DNA of 64,000 nt from Mycobacterium sp. 236(2023) (GTDB taxonomy: Bacteria; Actinomycetota; Actinomycetes; Mycobacteriales; Mycobacteriaceae), in contig NZ_JARSBP010000011.1 of the NCBI RefSeq assembly GCF_029623955.1, positions 46,456 to 110,455 of the forward strand. The letters run 5' to 3'. The notes beneath the pieces were generated by a model. It had not been told where the DNA came from. It saw nothing but the letters and a program-made list of their open reading frames with translations, and made no database searches. Made by a program: the position numbers and the translations under genes. This document shows positions 18,252-27,442 of the stretch, in pieces; the stretch's first letter is position 1; each line of letters starts with the position of its first letter.

Positions 18252-19171
18252 ACGTATTCCACCTTCTCAATTCCCTTGAGCGCCTCGAAGTAGATCTCGT
18301 CGGCATCGAGGCGACGCATGTCCTCAGCCAGACATTCGCGAGTTTCCCTGCGGGCCAACGGAACCAACGCGTCGGGCTTCGCATCACGGGTGATCTTCGC
18401 GGTGACCCCCTCCTGTGGGCGACTCAACACGATCGTCTCACTGTCGCGCACGAGCTCGACTTTCAGCTCGCCGACGGCGCGCCGCACCGGCCCGTCGATC
18501 CGGCTGGCAAGCCAGCCCGCCAGGACGTCGAGTGCGGGTTCGGTGGCAAGGCCCGACACAAGCGCCGAGCTGATCGGTTCATGGGGCGGCTCGTCCACTG
18601 CCGCGGCAAGCAGCGCACGCCAGTACGTGATTCGGCTCCACGCCAGGTCGGTGTCGCCCGGCGTATAGCCCTCCAGCCGGCCCTTGATCGACTCGAGCGG
18701 ATCGGTGCCATTGGTGGCATCGGTGATTCGGCGCAGCGCCAGCTTGCCCAGCGGGTCCTGCGCTGGAACCGGGGGAGCGACATCGGGCCACCAGGTGACT
18801 ACGGGGGTGTCGGGCAGCAGGAACGGCATCACCACGCTGCTGGCATGGTTGGCCAGCGGACCCGAAAGTCTCAACACGACAACCTCGTTGGCGCCGGCAT
18901 CGCTGCCGACCCTGAGTTGTGCGTCCAACCGCGCCTTATCCGCACGACGATCGCCGGGGGCGACCACGATGACGCGACATGGATGCTCGCGGCTGGCCGC
19001 GTTGGCGGCGTCGATGGACTCTTCGAGGACGGCTTCGGTGTCCGGTGCGATGACCAGCGTGAGGACACGACCGAGCGTGATGGCCCCACCCTCTTCGCGC
19101 AGCGCCTGAATTCTCTTGTTGATGGCCCCGGTGTCCGTGTCCGGCATATCGATGATCACGGGCGTCTCCAT
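18248..19171 (-). CDS. opcA: OpcA, glucose-6-phosphate dehydrogenase assembly protein
   Basis: Activator and assembly partner of glucose-6-phosphate dehydrogenase in actinobacteria and cyanobacteria. 307 residues. Typical blocks: MPDTDTGAINKRIQALREE, TLGRVLTLVIAPDTEAVLEE, ANHASSVVMPFLLPDTPVVTWWPD and DLAWSRITYWRALLAAA. The ATG used overlaps the zwf 3' end by 16 bases; the next in-frame Met is eight codons further in (MPDTD), so the exact start is slightly uncertain. Position directly between zwf and pgl supports co-expression with its target enzyme. Confidence 0.94.
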   Translation of the reverse strand: METPVIIDMPDTDTGAINKRIQALREEGGAITLGRVLTLVIAPDTEAVLEESIDAANAASREHPCRVIVVAPGDRRADKARLDAQLRVGSDAGANEVVVLRLSGPLANHASSVVMPFLLPDTPVVTWWPDVAPPVPAQDPLGKLALRRITDATNGTDPLESIKGRLEGYTPGDTDLAWSRITYWRALLAAAVDEPPHEPISSALVSGLATEPALDVLAGWLASRIDGPVRRAVGELKVELVRDSETIVLSRPQEGVTAKITRDAKPDALVPLARRETRECLAEDMRRLDADEIYFEALKGIEKVEYV

Positions 19172-20685
19172 TCCCGGCCGGTACGGCGCAGCATCTCGAA
19201 CGCCGAATCCGGGCCCCAGCCGCCAGCCTCATAGGGGTCGGGCTTTCCGTGGGATGCCCAGTATTCCAGCGCGGGATCAAGGATTTTCCAGGCCAGCTCG
19301 ACCTCTTCGTTGACCGGAAACAGCGACGGCTCACCCAGCAGGACGTCCAGAATTAGGCGCTCGTAGGCCTCGGGCGACTCCTCGGCGAATGCCGAGCCGT
19401 ACGAGAAGTCCATGCTGACGTCGCGGACTTCCATCTGATTCCCGGGCACCTTGGAACCGAAGCGCAACGTGATGCCCTCATCGGGTTGTACCCGGATCAC
19501 CAACGCGTTCTGCCCGAGTTCCTCGGTCATCGTCGCGTCGAACGGCAGATGCGGTGCCCGGTTGAAGATCAGCGCGATCTCGGTGACCCTGCGGCCGAGG
19601 CGTTTTCCGGTGCGCAGATAGAACGGGACGCCAGCCCAGCGGCGGGTGTCGACGTCGACGGTGATCGCCGCGAACGTCTCGGTGGTCGAGTTCGACGAGA
19701 AACCTTCCTCCTCGAGAAGCCCGACCACACGCTCGCCGCCCTGCCAACCGGCGGTGTACTGACCGCGGGCCGTGGTCTCATCCAATGGTTCAGCGAGTCG
19801 GCTGGCCGAGAGCACCTTGATCTTCTCGGCCTGCAGCTCATCGGGGGAGAAGCTGACCGGTTCCTCCATGGCGGTGAGTGCCAGCAGCTGCAACAGGTGG
19901 TTCTGGATGACGTCGCGGGCGGCGCCGACCCCGTCGTAGTAGCCGCCTCGCCCACCCAGCCCGATGTCCTCGGCCATCGTGATCTGCACGCTGTCGACGT
20001 AGTGCGAATTCCACACCGGTTCGAACAGTTCGTTGGCGAACCGCAGCGCCAGGATGTTCTGCACCGTCTCCTTGCCCAGATAGTGGTCGATCCGGAAGAC
20101 CGACGACTCGGGGAACACCTCGTTGACGATGGCGTTGAGCTCTTCGGCGCTCTTGAGGTCGTGACCGAACGGCTTCTCGATGACCACGCGGCTCCAGTGC
20201 CCGTCGGCCTTCTTCGCCAGTCCGGTCTTCGACAGCTGTTCGAGCACCTGCGGAAATGCCTTCGGCGGAATGGACAGGTAGAACGCGTGATTGCCACCCG
20301 TGCCGCGTTCGGCGTCGAGTTTGTCCAACGTCTCGGCCAGGCGGGCGAATCCGGCTTCGTCGTCGAACGACCCCTGGACGAAACGGAAACCTTCGGCGAG
20401 GCGATCCCACACTTCCTGCCGGAACGGCGTGCGGGCGTGCTGCTTGACGGCCTCGTACACCACCTGCCCGAAGTCCTCGTCGGCCCAATCGCGCCGGGCG
20501 AACCCGACCAGCGCGAACGACGGAGGCAGCAGGCCCCGGTTGGCGAGGTCGTAGATCGCCGGCATCAGCTTCTTGCGGGCCAGATCTCCGGTGACACCGA
20601 AGATGACCACACTGCACGGACCCGCGATGCGGGGCATGCGCTTGTCGCGCTTGTCCCGCAACGGGTTACGCCACGGCTCGGTCAT
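19156..20685 (-). CDS. zwf: Glucose-6-phosphate dehydrogenase
   Basis: Oxidises glucose 6-phosphate to 6-phosphogluconolactone, producing NADPH (some mycobacterial enzymes also use F420; this one has the NADP-type Rossmann fold). 509 residues. Motifs: VIFGVTGDLARKKLMPAIYDL (dinucleotide binding), VIEKPFGHD, the active-site peptide RIDHYLGKETVQNI, and FYLRTGKRLGRRVTEI. The C-terminus EMLRRTGREWRRP is the mycobacterial form. Twelve bases separate its ATG from the upstream tal stop. Confidence 0.97.
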   Translation of the reverse strand: MTEPWRNPLRDKRDKRMPRIAGPCSVVIFGVTGDLARKKLMPAIYDLANRGLLPPSFALVGFARRDWADEDFGQVVYEAVKQHARTPFRQEVWDRLAEGFRFVQGSFDDEAGFARLAETLDKLDAERGTGGNHAFYLSIPPKAFPQVLEQLSKTGLAKKADGHWSRVVIEKPFGHDLKSAEELNAIVNEVFPESSVFRIDHYLGKETVQNILALRFANELFEPVWNSHYVDSVQITMAEDIGLGGRGGYYDGVGAARDVIQNHLLQLLALTAMEEPVSFSPDELQAEKIKVLSASRLAEPLDETTARGQYTAGWQGGERVVGLLEEEGFSSNSTTETFAAITVDVDTRRWAGVPFYLRTGKRLGRRVTEIALIFNRAPHLPFDATMTEELGQNALVIRVQPDEGITLRFGSKVPGNQMEVRDVSMDFSYGSAFAEESPEAYERLILDVLLGEPSLFPVNEEVELAWKILDPALEYWASHGKPDPYEAGGWGPDSAFEMLRRTGREWRRP

Positions 20686-20696
20686 GTTCTACCGGG

Positions 20697-21812
20697 TCAC
20701 TTCTTGTCGTCGAGTTGACCCTGGGTGGCTTCCAGCAGCTCGTGCCAGGACTTCTCGAACTTCTCCACGCCCTCGTTCTCCAGCACCACGAACACGTCGG
20801 TCAGATCGATGCCGACTGCAGCGAGCTGGTCGAAGATCTCCTGCGCTTCGGACGAGCGGCCGGTGACGGTGTCACCGGTGATTACGCCGTGATCGGCAAC
20901 CGCGTCTAGCGTCTTCTCCGGCATGGTGTTCACGGTGTTCGGGGCCACCAGCTCAGTGACGTAGAGGGTGTCCGAGTAGTCCGGATTCTTGACGCCGGTG
21001 GATGCCCACAGTGGGCGCTGCACTCGTGCGCCTGCGTCTTTCAGCGCGGAGAACCGATCGCCACCGAGGAAGATCTCCTCGTAAGCGGCGTACGCCAGGC
21101 GGGCGTTGGCGACGCCCGCCTTGCCGCGCAGCGCCAGCGCGTCTTCGCTTCCGAGATCTTCGAGCCGCTTGTCGATCTCGGTGTCGACGCGGGACACGAA
21201 GAACGAAGCGACGGAGTGGATCCGGGAGAGATCGTGACCGGCCTCCTTCGCCTTCTCCAGGCCCTGCAGGTAGGCGTCCATCACCAAGCGGTAGCGCTCG
21301 ACGGAGAAGATCAGCGTCACGTTCACCGAGATGCCTTCGGCCAGAACGGAAGCGATGGCGGGCACGCCCGCCTCGGTGGCCGGGATCTTGATCAGCAGGT
21401 TGGGGCGATCGACGATCTTCCACAGCTCGATGGCCTGCAGGATCGTCTTGTCGGTGTCGTGCGCCAGACGCGGGTCGACCTCGATGGACACCCGGCCGTC
21501 GACGCCGCCGGACTGCTCGTAGATCTTGGCGAACACGTCGCAGGCGTTGCGGACGTCGTCGGTGGTGACGGTGCGGATCGTCGCGTCGACGTCGGCGCCC
21601 CGCTCGGCGAGTTCCTTGATCTGCGCGTCGTAGGCATCGCCCTTCGACAGCGCGGCCTGGAAGATCGACGGGTTCGTCGTGACCCCGACGATGCTCTTGG
21701 TGTCGATGAGCTCCTGCAGGTTGCCGGTCTGCAGACGCTCACGGGACAGATCGTCGAGCCAGACGGATACGCCGGCTCTGGACAGTGCGGCCAGATTCTC
21801 GTTCTGGGTCAT
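20697..21812 (-). CDS. tal: Transaldolase
   Basis: Moves a dihydroxyacetone unit between sugar phosphates in the non-oxidative pentose-phosphate pathway. 371 residues from the ATG at 21812 (MTQNENLAALSRAGVSVWLD). Motifs: IVGVTTNPSIFQAAL, VSIEVDPRLAHDTDKTI, NLLIKIPATEAGVPAI with the Schiff-base Lys, and RPLWASTGVKNPDYSDTLYV. The frame is open further upstream over the tkt 3' end; the chosen start gives the family N-terminus and lies 28 bases after the tkt stop. Confidence 0.97.
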   Translation of the reverse strand: MTQNENLAALSRAGVSVWLDDLSRERLQTGNLQELIDTKSIVGVTTNPSIFQAALSKGDAYDAQIKELAERGADVDATIRTVTTDDVRNACDVFAKIYEQSGGVDGRVSIEVDPRLAHDTDKTILQAIELWKIVDRPNLLIKIPATEAGVPAIASVLAEGISVNVTLIFSVERYRLVMDAYLQGLEKAKEAGHDLSRIHSVASFFVSRVDTEIDKRLEDLGSEDALALRGKAGVANARLAYAAYEEIFLGGDRFSALKDAGARVQRPLWASTGVKNPDYSDTLYVTELVAPNTVNTMPEKTLDAVADHGVITGDTVTGRSSEAQEIFDQLAAVGIDLTDVFVVLENEGVEKFEKSWHELLEATQGQLDDKK

Positions 21813-21840
21813 GATGGTTGCCCTTCGTGTGGGTTGACGG

Positions 21841-23931
21841 TCAGTTTGCGATGGTGCGTTCGGCCGCGGCCACCACTGCCTCGGGGGTGAATCCGAACTC
21901 GCGGAACAGCGTCTTGTCGTCGGCGGATTCGCCATAGTGCTCGATGGAGATGATCTCGCCGGTGTCGCCGACGAGCTTGTACCAACTCTGTGCCACTGCC
22001 GCCTCGACGGCGACCCTTGCGGACACCCCGGGCGGGAGCACGCTGTCGCGGTATTCCTTGGGCTGCGATTCGAACCATTCGACGCAGGGCATCGACACCA
22101 CCGCGGCGGTGATGTTCTTCTCTGCCAACAACTTCTTCGCTTCGACCGCCAACTGCAGCTCCGAGCCTGTTCCGATGAGGATGACGTCGGCGCCTGTGGA
22201 GTCACCTCCGCCGAGGACATATCCGCCTCGGGCGACACCTGCGGCGTCGGTGCCCTCGAGCACGGGGATTCCCTGCCGGGTCAGGATGAAACCGACCGGG
22301 CCGCTGCCGTTGCCGCGGGCGACGATGCTCTTCCACGCGTACGCGGTCTCGTTCGGATCGCCCGGACGGACGACCGACAGGTTCGGGATGGCCCGCAACG
22401 CCGCGAGGTGCTCGATCGGCTGGTGGGTCGGGCCGTCCTCTCCGAGACCGATCGAGTCGTGGGTCCAGATGTAGATCGTGTCGATGTCCATCAGCGACGC
22501 CAGACGCACCGCGGGACGCATGTAGTCCGAGAACTGCAGGAACGTCCCGCCGAAGGCGCGGGTGGGGCCGTGCAGCACGATGCCCGACAGGATTGACCCC
22601 ATCGCATGCTCGCGGATGCCGAAGTGCAGCACCCGGCCGTACCAGTCGGCGGTGAAGTCCTCCGTCGAAATCGACGGCGGCCCAAACGAGTTCACGCCCT
22701 TGATGGTGGTGTTGTTGGAGCCCGCCAGGTCGGCCGAACCGCCCCACAGCTCGGGCAGTTTGGGGGCGACGTCGTTGAGCACCTGACCGAACGCCGCGCG
22801 CGTGGCGACGGCCTTGGAGCCCGGCTCCCATACGGTGATGTCGGCGTCCCAGCCCTCGGGCAGTTCCTGGGCCAGCAGCCGGTCGAGCAGCTTCTTGCGC
22901 TCGGGCTCGCGCTCGGCCCACGCGTCGAATGCCGGCTGCCACTTCTCGTGGGCTTCCTGGCCGCGGGCCTGCAGGCTGCGGGTGTGGGCGATGACCTCGT
23001 CGCTGACCTCGAATTTCTTGTCGGGGTCGAACCCGAGAACCTTTTTGGTCGCGGCGACTTCTTCGTCTCCCAGTGCCGAGCCGTGCACCCCGCCGGTGTT
23101 CATCTTCGTGGGCGCGGGATAGCCGATGATCGTGCGCACCGCGATGAACGACGGCTTGTCCGTGACCTTCTTGGCTTCGGCGATCGCCTGCTCGATACCG
23201 ACGACGTTTTCGCCGCCCTCGACCTCCTGGACATGCCAGCCGTAGGCGCGATAGCGGGCCGCGACGTCCTCGGACAGGGCGATGTCGGTGTCGTGCTCGA
23301 TGGAAATGTGGTTCTTGTCGTAGAAGACGATGAGGTTGCCGAGCTGCTGGGTGCCGGCCAACGAGGACGCCTCGCTGGTGACGCCCTCCTCGATGTCACC
23401 GTCGGAGGCGATCACATAGATGAAGTGATCGAAGGGGCTCTCCCCGGGCGGGGCGTCCGGATCGAACAGGCCGCGCTCGTAACGTGCCGCCATCGCCATG
23501 CCCACCGCCGAGGCCAGACCCTGGCCGAGGGGGCCGGTGGTGATCTCGACGCCCTTGGTGTGACGGAACTCGGGGTGTCCGGGGGTCTTGGACTTGAACG
23601 TCCGCAGCGACTCGATGTCGGAGAGCTCAAGGCCGAAGCCGCCGAGATACAGCTGGATGTACAGCGTCAGGCTGGAGTGACCGCAGGACAGGATGAAGCG
23701 GTCCCGGCCGAGCCAGTGAACGTCGTTGGGGTCGTGGCGCATCTGCCGCTGGAACAGCGTGTAGGCCAGTGGGGCGAGGCTCATCGCGGTGCCGGGATGG
23801 CCGTTTCCGACCTTCTGCACGGCGTCGGCGGCCAGCACACGCACGGTGTCGACCGCGCGGGAATCGAGGTCCGTCCAGTCTTCAGGGTGGTTGGGCCGGG
23901 TGAGGGAATTGATCTCTTCGATCGTGGTCAC
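21841..23931 (-). CDS. tkt: Transketolase
   Basis: Thiamine-diphosphate enzyme moving two-carbon units between sugar phosphates. 696 residues, GTG start with AAGGAG eight bases before it. Motifs: VGNGHPGTAMSLAPLAY (substrate and cofactor contacts), the ThDP motif IASDGDIEEGVTSEASS, FYDKNHISIEHDT, GIREHAMGSILSGI (catalytic Glu) and GLGEDGPTHQPIEHLAALR. It is the first gene of the pentose-phosphate operon; the promoter lies in the 207-bp gap shared with ctaB. Confidence 0.97.
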   Translation of the reverse strand: MTTIEEINSLTRPNHPEDWTDLDSRAVDTVRVLAADAVQKVGNGHPGTAMSLAPLAYTLFQRQMRHDPNDVHWLGRDRFILSCGHSSLTLYIQLYLGGFGLELSDIESLRTFKSKTPGHPEFRHTKGVEITTGPLGQGLASAVGMAMAARYERGLFDPDAPPGESPFDHFIYVIASDGDIEEGVTSEASSLAGTQQLGNLIVFYDKNHISIEHDTDIALSEDVAARYRAYGWHVQEVEGGENVVGIEQAIAEAKKVTDKPSFIAVRTIIGYPAPTKMNTGGVHGSALGDEEVAATKKVLGFDPDKKFEVSDEVIAHTRSLQARGQEAHEKWQPAFDAWAEREPERKKLLDRLLAQELPEGWDADITVWEPGSKAVATRAAFGQVLNDVAPKLPELWGGSADLAGSNNTTIKGVNSFGPPSISTEDFTADWYGRVLHFGIREHAMGSILSGIVLHGPTRAFGGTFLQFSDYMRPAVRLASLMDIDTIYIWTHDSIGLGEDGPTHQPIEHLAALRAIPNLSVVRPGDPNETAYAWKSIVARGNGSGPVGFILTRQGIPVLEGTDAAGVARGGYVLGGGDSTGADVILIGTGSELQLAVEAKKLLAEKNITAAVVSMPCVEWFESQPKEYRDSVLPPGVSARVAVEAAVAQSWYKLVGDTGEIISIEHYGESADDKTLFREFGFTPEAVVAAAERTIAN

Positions 23932-23986
23932 GAAGGGCGCTCCTTGGCTCGGCGGGCAGTGTTGGTGCGACTGTCAATCCGCTGCA

Positions 23987-24000
23987 ACCACCCTAGTGGT
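23987..24000. promoter_or_regulatory. Small inverted repeat over the candidate tkt -10 region
   Basis: ACCAC-CCTA-GTGGT is a perfect 5-bp inverted repeat with a 4-bp spacer. On the minus strand it contains TAGGGT (23995-23990), a TANNNT -10 candidate for tkt that would give a leader of about 50 bases. The repeat could be a regulator site; it is short enough to occur by chance. Confidence 0.25.
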
Positions 24001-24056
24001 GAACGCCTGGGCGACGCAGAGGTCATCCCGGTCTCCAGGTGAACAGACCCTGCATT

Positions 24057-24085
24057 TTCAGACACCGGCACCGGCGGTCTACCAT
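24057..24085 (+). promoter_or_regulatory. Candidate ctaB promoter (TTCAGA - 17 bp - TACCAT)
   Basis: TTCAGA at 24057-24062 matches TTGACA at four of six positions and is 17 bp from TACCAT at 24080-24085, which fits TANNNT. Transcription would start near 24092, leaving a leader of about 47 bases with AAGGAG before the GTG. A perfect inverted repeat GTCTAC-N11-GTAGAC (24077-24082 and 24094-24099) straddles the -10 and the predicted start site, so a repressor could act here. Confidence 0.4.
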
Positions 24086-24138
24086 CCTCTGTAGTAGACG
24101 CGCGTCGGTGCTGAAGGTGTTGGTAAGGAGTTGGTTGC

Positions 24139-25080
24139 GTGAGAATTCGCGAAGGCCACCTCGTCGGCGATGCCACCGAGGGTCCGATCGGATTCCGCAC
24201 CCGGCTGATGGGCTACATCGGCCTGACCAAGCCCCGCGTCATCGAGCTGCTTCTCGTCACCACGATCCCGGCGATGCTCCTGGCGAACCGCGGCACGGTC
24301 GACCCCCTGCTGATACTGAACACACTGGTCGGCGGCCTGCTGGCGGCGGCGGGCGCCAACACGCTGAACTGCGTCGCCGATGCCGACATCGACAAGAAGA
24401 TGAAGCGCACCGAGCGCCGGGCCCTGGCCCGCGCGACGGTGCCGCGCAGCCACGCTCTGGTGTTCGGCCTGACGCTGTCGGTCGCGTCGTTCTTCTGGCT
24501 CTGGTGGACGACGAACATGTTGTCGGCGCATCTGGCCGGCGCCACCATCGCGTTCTACGTGCTGGTCTACACGCTGTTGCTCAAGCGACGCACGTCGCAG
24601 AACGTGGTGTGGGGCGGGGCGGCCGGCTGCATGCCGGTGATGATCGGCTGGTCCGCGGTGACCGGAACCATCCAGTGGCCCGCGCTGGTCATGTTCGCGA
24701 TCATCTTCTTCTGGACGCCGCCACACACCTGGGCGCTGGCGATGCGCTACAAGGAGGATTACGAGGCGGCCGGTGTTCCGATGCTGCCCGTGGTCGCGAC
24801 CGAGCTGCAGGTCACCAAGCAGATTTTGGTGTACACCTGGCTGACCGTGATCGCCACGCTGGCTCTCGCGCTGACGACCGGCTGGCTCTACATGTCGGTG
24901 GCGATCCTCGCCGGAACCTGGTTCCTCGTGATGGCCCACCAGCTCTACGCCGGCGTGCGCCGGGGTGAGCCGGTGAAACCGCTGCGGCTGTTCCTGCAGT
25001 CGAACAACTACCTGGCTGTGGTGTTCCTCGCGCTCGCCGTCGACTCGGCCCTGGCTCTGCCGACACTGCTGCACGTCTGA
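24139..25080 (+). CDS. ctaB: Protoheme IX farnesyltransferase (heme O synthase)
   Basis: Adds a farnesyl group to heme B to make heme O for aa3-type cytochrome oxidase. 313 residues, GTG start with AAGGAG at 24125-24130. UbiA-type prenyltransferase with about nine membrane helices. Motifs: TKPRVIELLLVTTIPAML, the Asp-rich loop NCVADADIDKKMKRTERRAL, and FFWTPPHTWALAMRYKEDYEAAGVPM split over the second Asp loop. It stands alone on the plus strand, divergent from tkt as in Rv1449c/Rv1451. CtaA, the next enzyme of heme A synthesis, lies 4.3 kb downstream. Confidence 0.97.
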   Translation: MRIREGHLVGDATEGPIGFRTRLMGYIGLTKPRVIELLLVTTIPAMLLANRGTVDPLLILNTLVGGLLAAAGANTLNCVADADIDKKMKRTERRALARATVPRSHALVFGLTLSVASFFWLWWTTNMLSAHLAGATIAFYVLVYTLLLKRRTSQNVVWGGAAGCMPVMIGWSAVTGTIQWPALVMFAIIFFWTPPHTWALAMRYKEDYEAAGVPMLPVVATELQVTKQILVYTWLTVIATLALALTTGWLYMSVAILAGTWFLVMAHQLYAGVRRGEPVKPLRLFLQSNNYLAVVFLALAVDSALALPTLLHV

Positions 25081-25096
25081 CCAGCGACGTCCGGCC

Positions 25097-26068
25097 ATGA
25101 CCATCCACGTCTCGCCGGACAATTTCATCCGCGCCGAAACGGACCTGTACTTCGGCAACATCCTCAGAGGCGGAGTGCTCGGACAGTTCGTCCACTTCCA
25201 TGATCTCGGGCCGATCGACGCGCAACTCGTGGTGCGGCAGAACCGCGACACGCTGTACTCCGCGGCCGTCTTCGATCTGGACGCGGGACCGGTCAGCGTC
25301 ACGCTGCCCGACGCCGGCTCCCGGTACCGCTCGATGCAGGTGATCACGCAGGATCACTACGTCCCCGAGTTCAGCTATGCCGCGGGCCCGCACACGTTCA
25401 GCCGCGAAGACATCGGGACCCGCTACGTGATGCTCGCGCTGCGCACGCTCGTCGACCCGAACGACCCCGCCGATCTCACCGCAGTGCACGCACTGCAGGA
25501 CGGCGTCGTCGTCGAGCAGGCGGGCCGCGGTTCGTTCGACGTCCCGGACTGGGATCCCCACAGTCAGAAGGCGGTGCGCGACGCCCTGGTGACGTTGTTC
25601 GCGACGCTGCCCGACACCAGGGGAATGTTCGGCGCCGAGGGCGCCGTCGACCCGGTGCGACGGCTGATCGGTGCCGCCGCGGCGTGGGGCGGCAATCCCG
25701 AGCGCGAAGCGCTGTATCTGCCGGTCACACCGGACGACAACGACGGGCAGACCGTGCACAAGCTGACCGTGAGCGACGTCCCCGTCGACGGCTTCTGGTC
25801 GGTCACCGTCTACAACGCCGACGGGTACTTCACGCCGAATCCGGCGAACGCGTACTCGCTCAACAACATCACCGCGGTTCCGGATGCCGACGGCGCGGTG
25901 ACCATCCGGTTCGGTGGCTGCGACGACTCGGTGCCCAACTGTCTGCCGATCACGCCGGGCTGGAATTACCTGGTCCGGCTGTACCGCCCACGGCCCGAAA
26001 TTCTGAACGGGCCGTGGACGTTTCCGTCGGCGCAGCCGATCGGTCAGTCCGACTCAGAGGCTCCCTGA
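25097..26068 (+). CDS. DUF1254/DUF1214 domain protein
   Basis: 323 residues. The N-terminal half has DUF1254 character (ETDLYFGNIL, then RQNRDTLYSAAVFDLDAGPVSVTLPD), the C-terminal half DUF1214 character (VDGFWSVTVYNADGYFTPNPANAYSLNN and WNYLVRLYRPRPEILNGPW). These two domains occur together widely in proteobacteria and actinobacteria; no biochemical role is established to my knowledge. No signal peptide is visible. It begins 16 bases after ctaB, so it is probably co-transcribed, and its last 25 bases overlap the convergent PGRS-like gene. Confidence 0.85.
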   Translation: MTIHVSPDNFIRAETDLYFGNILRGGVLGQFVHFHDLGPIDAQLVVRQNRDTLYSAAVFDLDAGPVSVTLPDAGSRYRSMQVITQDHYVPEFSYAAGPHTFSREDIGTRYVMLALRTLVDPNDPADLTAVHALQDGVVVEQAGRGSFDVPDWDPHSQKAVRDALVTLFATLPDTRGMFGAEGAVDPVRRLIGAAAAWGGNPEREALYLPVTPDDNDGQTVHKLTVSDVPVDGFWSVTVYNADGYFTPNPANAYSLNNITAVPDADGAVTIRFGGCDDSVPNCLPITPGWNYLVRLYRPRPEILNGPWTFPSAQPIGQSDSEAP

Positions 26069-27378
26069 GTCCCGGATCCGCTGTCTCCCGAGGCGCCGTC
26101 GGTGCCGCCGGGCCCGCCTGCACCGCCGGCACCCCCGTCGCCGCCCGCGGCGGTACCGCTGCCACCGGGTTCGATCGATCCGTCGCCGCCGTCACCGCCG
26201 CGGCCACCGTCACCCCGGACGTCCCCGCCCTTGCCGCCGTCGCCGCCGTTGCCGCCCTTGGCGTTTCCGTTACCGGAGGCGTCACCGCCGCGCCCACCGT
26301 CACCGCCGCTGCCCACACCGTTGGTGTATCCGCCCGCGCCACCCTCGCCGCCGGTCGCGTCACCGTCGAGCGATACGGCCTCGCCGCCTTCGCCGCCCTT
26401 GCCGCCGTTTCCGATGTTGGTCGACCCACCCGCTCCGCCGGCGCCACCTTGGGCATCGGCCTCGCCGAACGCTTCGCCGTAGCCACCCGCTCCACCGTTG
26501 CCGGCGTTGTTGCCCCAGGCGGGTCCGCCCAGGCCGCCCGCGCCGCCGGTCGCGACGGTGCCCGCGGCGGAGGCTTCGCCCTCGCCACCGTCGCCGCCGT
26601 CGCCACCCACACCGAAGAAGTTGGCTCCGCCGACGCCGCCTGCGCCACCGGTGGCGTTGCCGTTCTCCGAATAGGCGTAGCCGCCGGCGCCTGCTTTGCC
26701 CGCCGTTCCGAGGACGGCCCTGCCGCCAATTCCGCCGGCACCGCCGACCGCATCGTTGCGGGCGGCGTCCGTACCCGTGAAGCTGCTTTCATTGATGTCC
26801 GCGCCGCCGGTACCGCCGTCGCCTGCGCGGCCGAACAGGCCCGCGCCTCCGCCGAACCCTCCGGTGCCGGCAGCCGAGACCAGCTCACCCTGGTCGTTGT
26901 AGACGGCCGCGACACCGTCGCCGCCGCGACCACCGTTGCCGAAGAGGAGGCCGGCCGCACCTCCCGAGCCGCCGTTGAGGCCCGCGCCGCCGTTGCCGCC
27001 GAGCAACCCGCCGGCGCCGCCGTTGCAGGCGGCACCTTCGCAGCCCTCGACTGCGTCGAGTCCGTCGCCGATGAGCCATCCGCCGGGTCCGATGATCGGC
27101 CGGTACAGCGGGTTAGCGTCGGCCGAAGCTCGGGTTGCCTGCACCGCAAGAGCCTCGTCACGCCGGTCGCTGCCGCCGCCGAGGTTGAGCAGGAGAAGGG
27201 CCTCTTCGTTTGAGACCAGCTGCACCGCATGGCTTTCCGGGGCCACCGAATCGACGTCAGTCAGCGCCAACGCGCCGATACCAGCCATCGCCGCACTGGT
27301 GGCGCCCGCTGCCACGCCGACAATCAGGTACGTACGAATTGCCATCGAGCGTTCGCCCGACGTGGCCCGCCTTGCCAT
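26044..27378 (-). CDS. Secreted or anchored PGRS-like glycine-rich protein lacking a PE domain
   Basis: 444 residues from the ATG at 27378, preceded by GAAGGGA at good spacing; an ATG 13 codons further upstream is possible. After a basic start comes a hydrophobic segment (YLIVGVAAGATSAAMAGIGALALT) that looks like a signal peptide or anchor, then a linker with NPLYRPIIGPGGWLIGDGLDA. The remaining ~330 residues are Gly-Gly-X repeats (GGAGG, GGDGG, GGKGG) with Asn/Asp, the pattern of mycobacterial PGRS domains. The N-terminal PE helical pair is absent. It sits between ctaB and qor on the minus strand, the position of PE_PGRS28 (Rv1452c) as I recall that map. Function unknown; surface exposure is inferred. 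Confidence 0.85.
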   Translation of the reverse strand: MARRATSGERSMAIRTYLIVGVAAGATSAAMAGIGALALTDVDSVAPESHAVQLVSNEEALLLLNLGGGSDRRDEALAVQATRASADANPLYRPIIGPGGWLIGDGLDAVEGCEGAACNGGAGGLLGGNGGAGLNGGSGGAAGLLFGNGGRGGDGVAAVYNDQGELVSAAGTGGFGGGAGLFGRAGDGGTGGADINESSFTGTDAARNDAVGGAGGIGGRAVLGTAGKAGAGGYAYSENGNATGGAGGVGGANFFGVGGDGGDGGEGEASAAGTVATGGAGGLGGPAWGNNAGNGGAGGYGEAFGEADAQGGAGGAGGSTNIGNGGKGGEGGEAVSLDGDATGGEGGAGGYTNGVGSGGDGGRGGDASGNGNAKGGNGGDGGKGGDVRGDGGRGGDGGDGSIEPGGSGTAAGGDGGAGGAGGPGGTDGASGDSGSGTQGASESD

Positions 27379-27442
27379 GGGAATTCCCTTCAGAGTCAGA
27401 AACCAGACCGCGCGCAACCGTCTCGGACAGCCAAACGCAGCT

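Noticed and set aside
26102..26482. Proline-rich open frames on the plus strand over the PGRS-like gene
   Set aside because: Pro-Pro-Ser repeats are simply the complement of Gly-Gly-X codons; the minus-strand frame has the signal segment, linker and ribosome-binding site.
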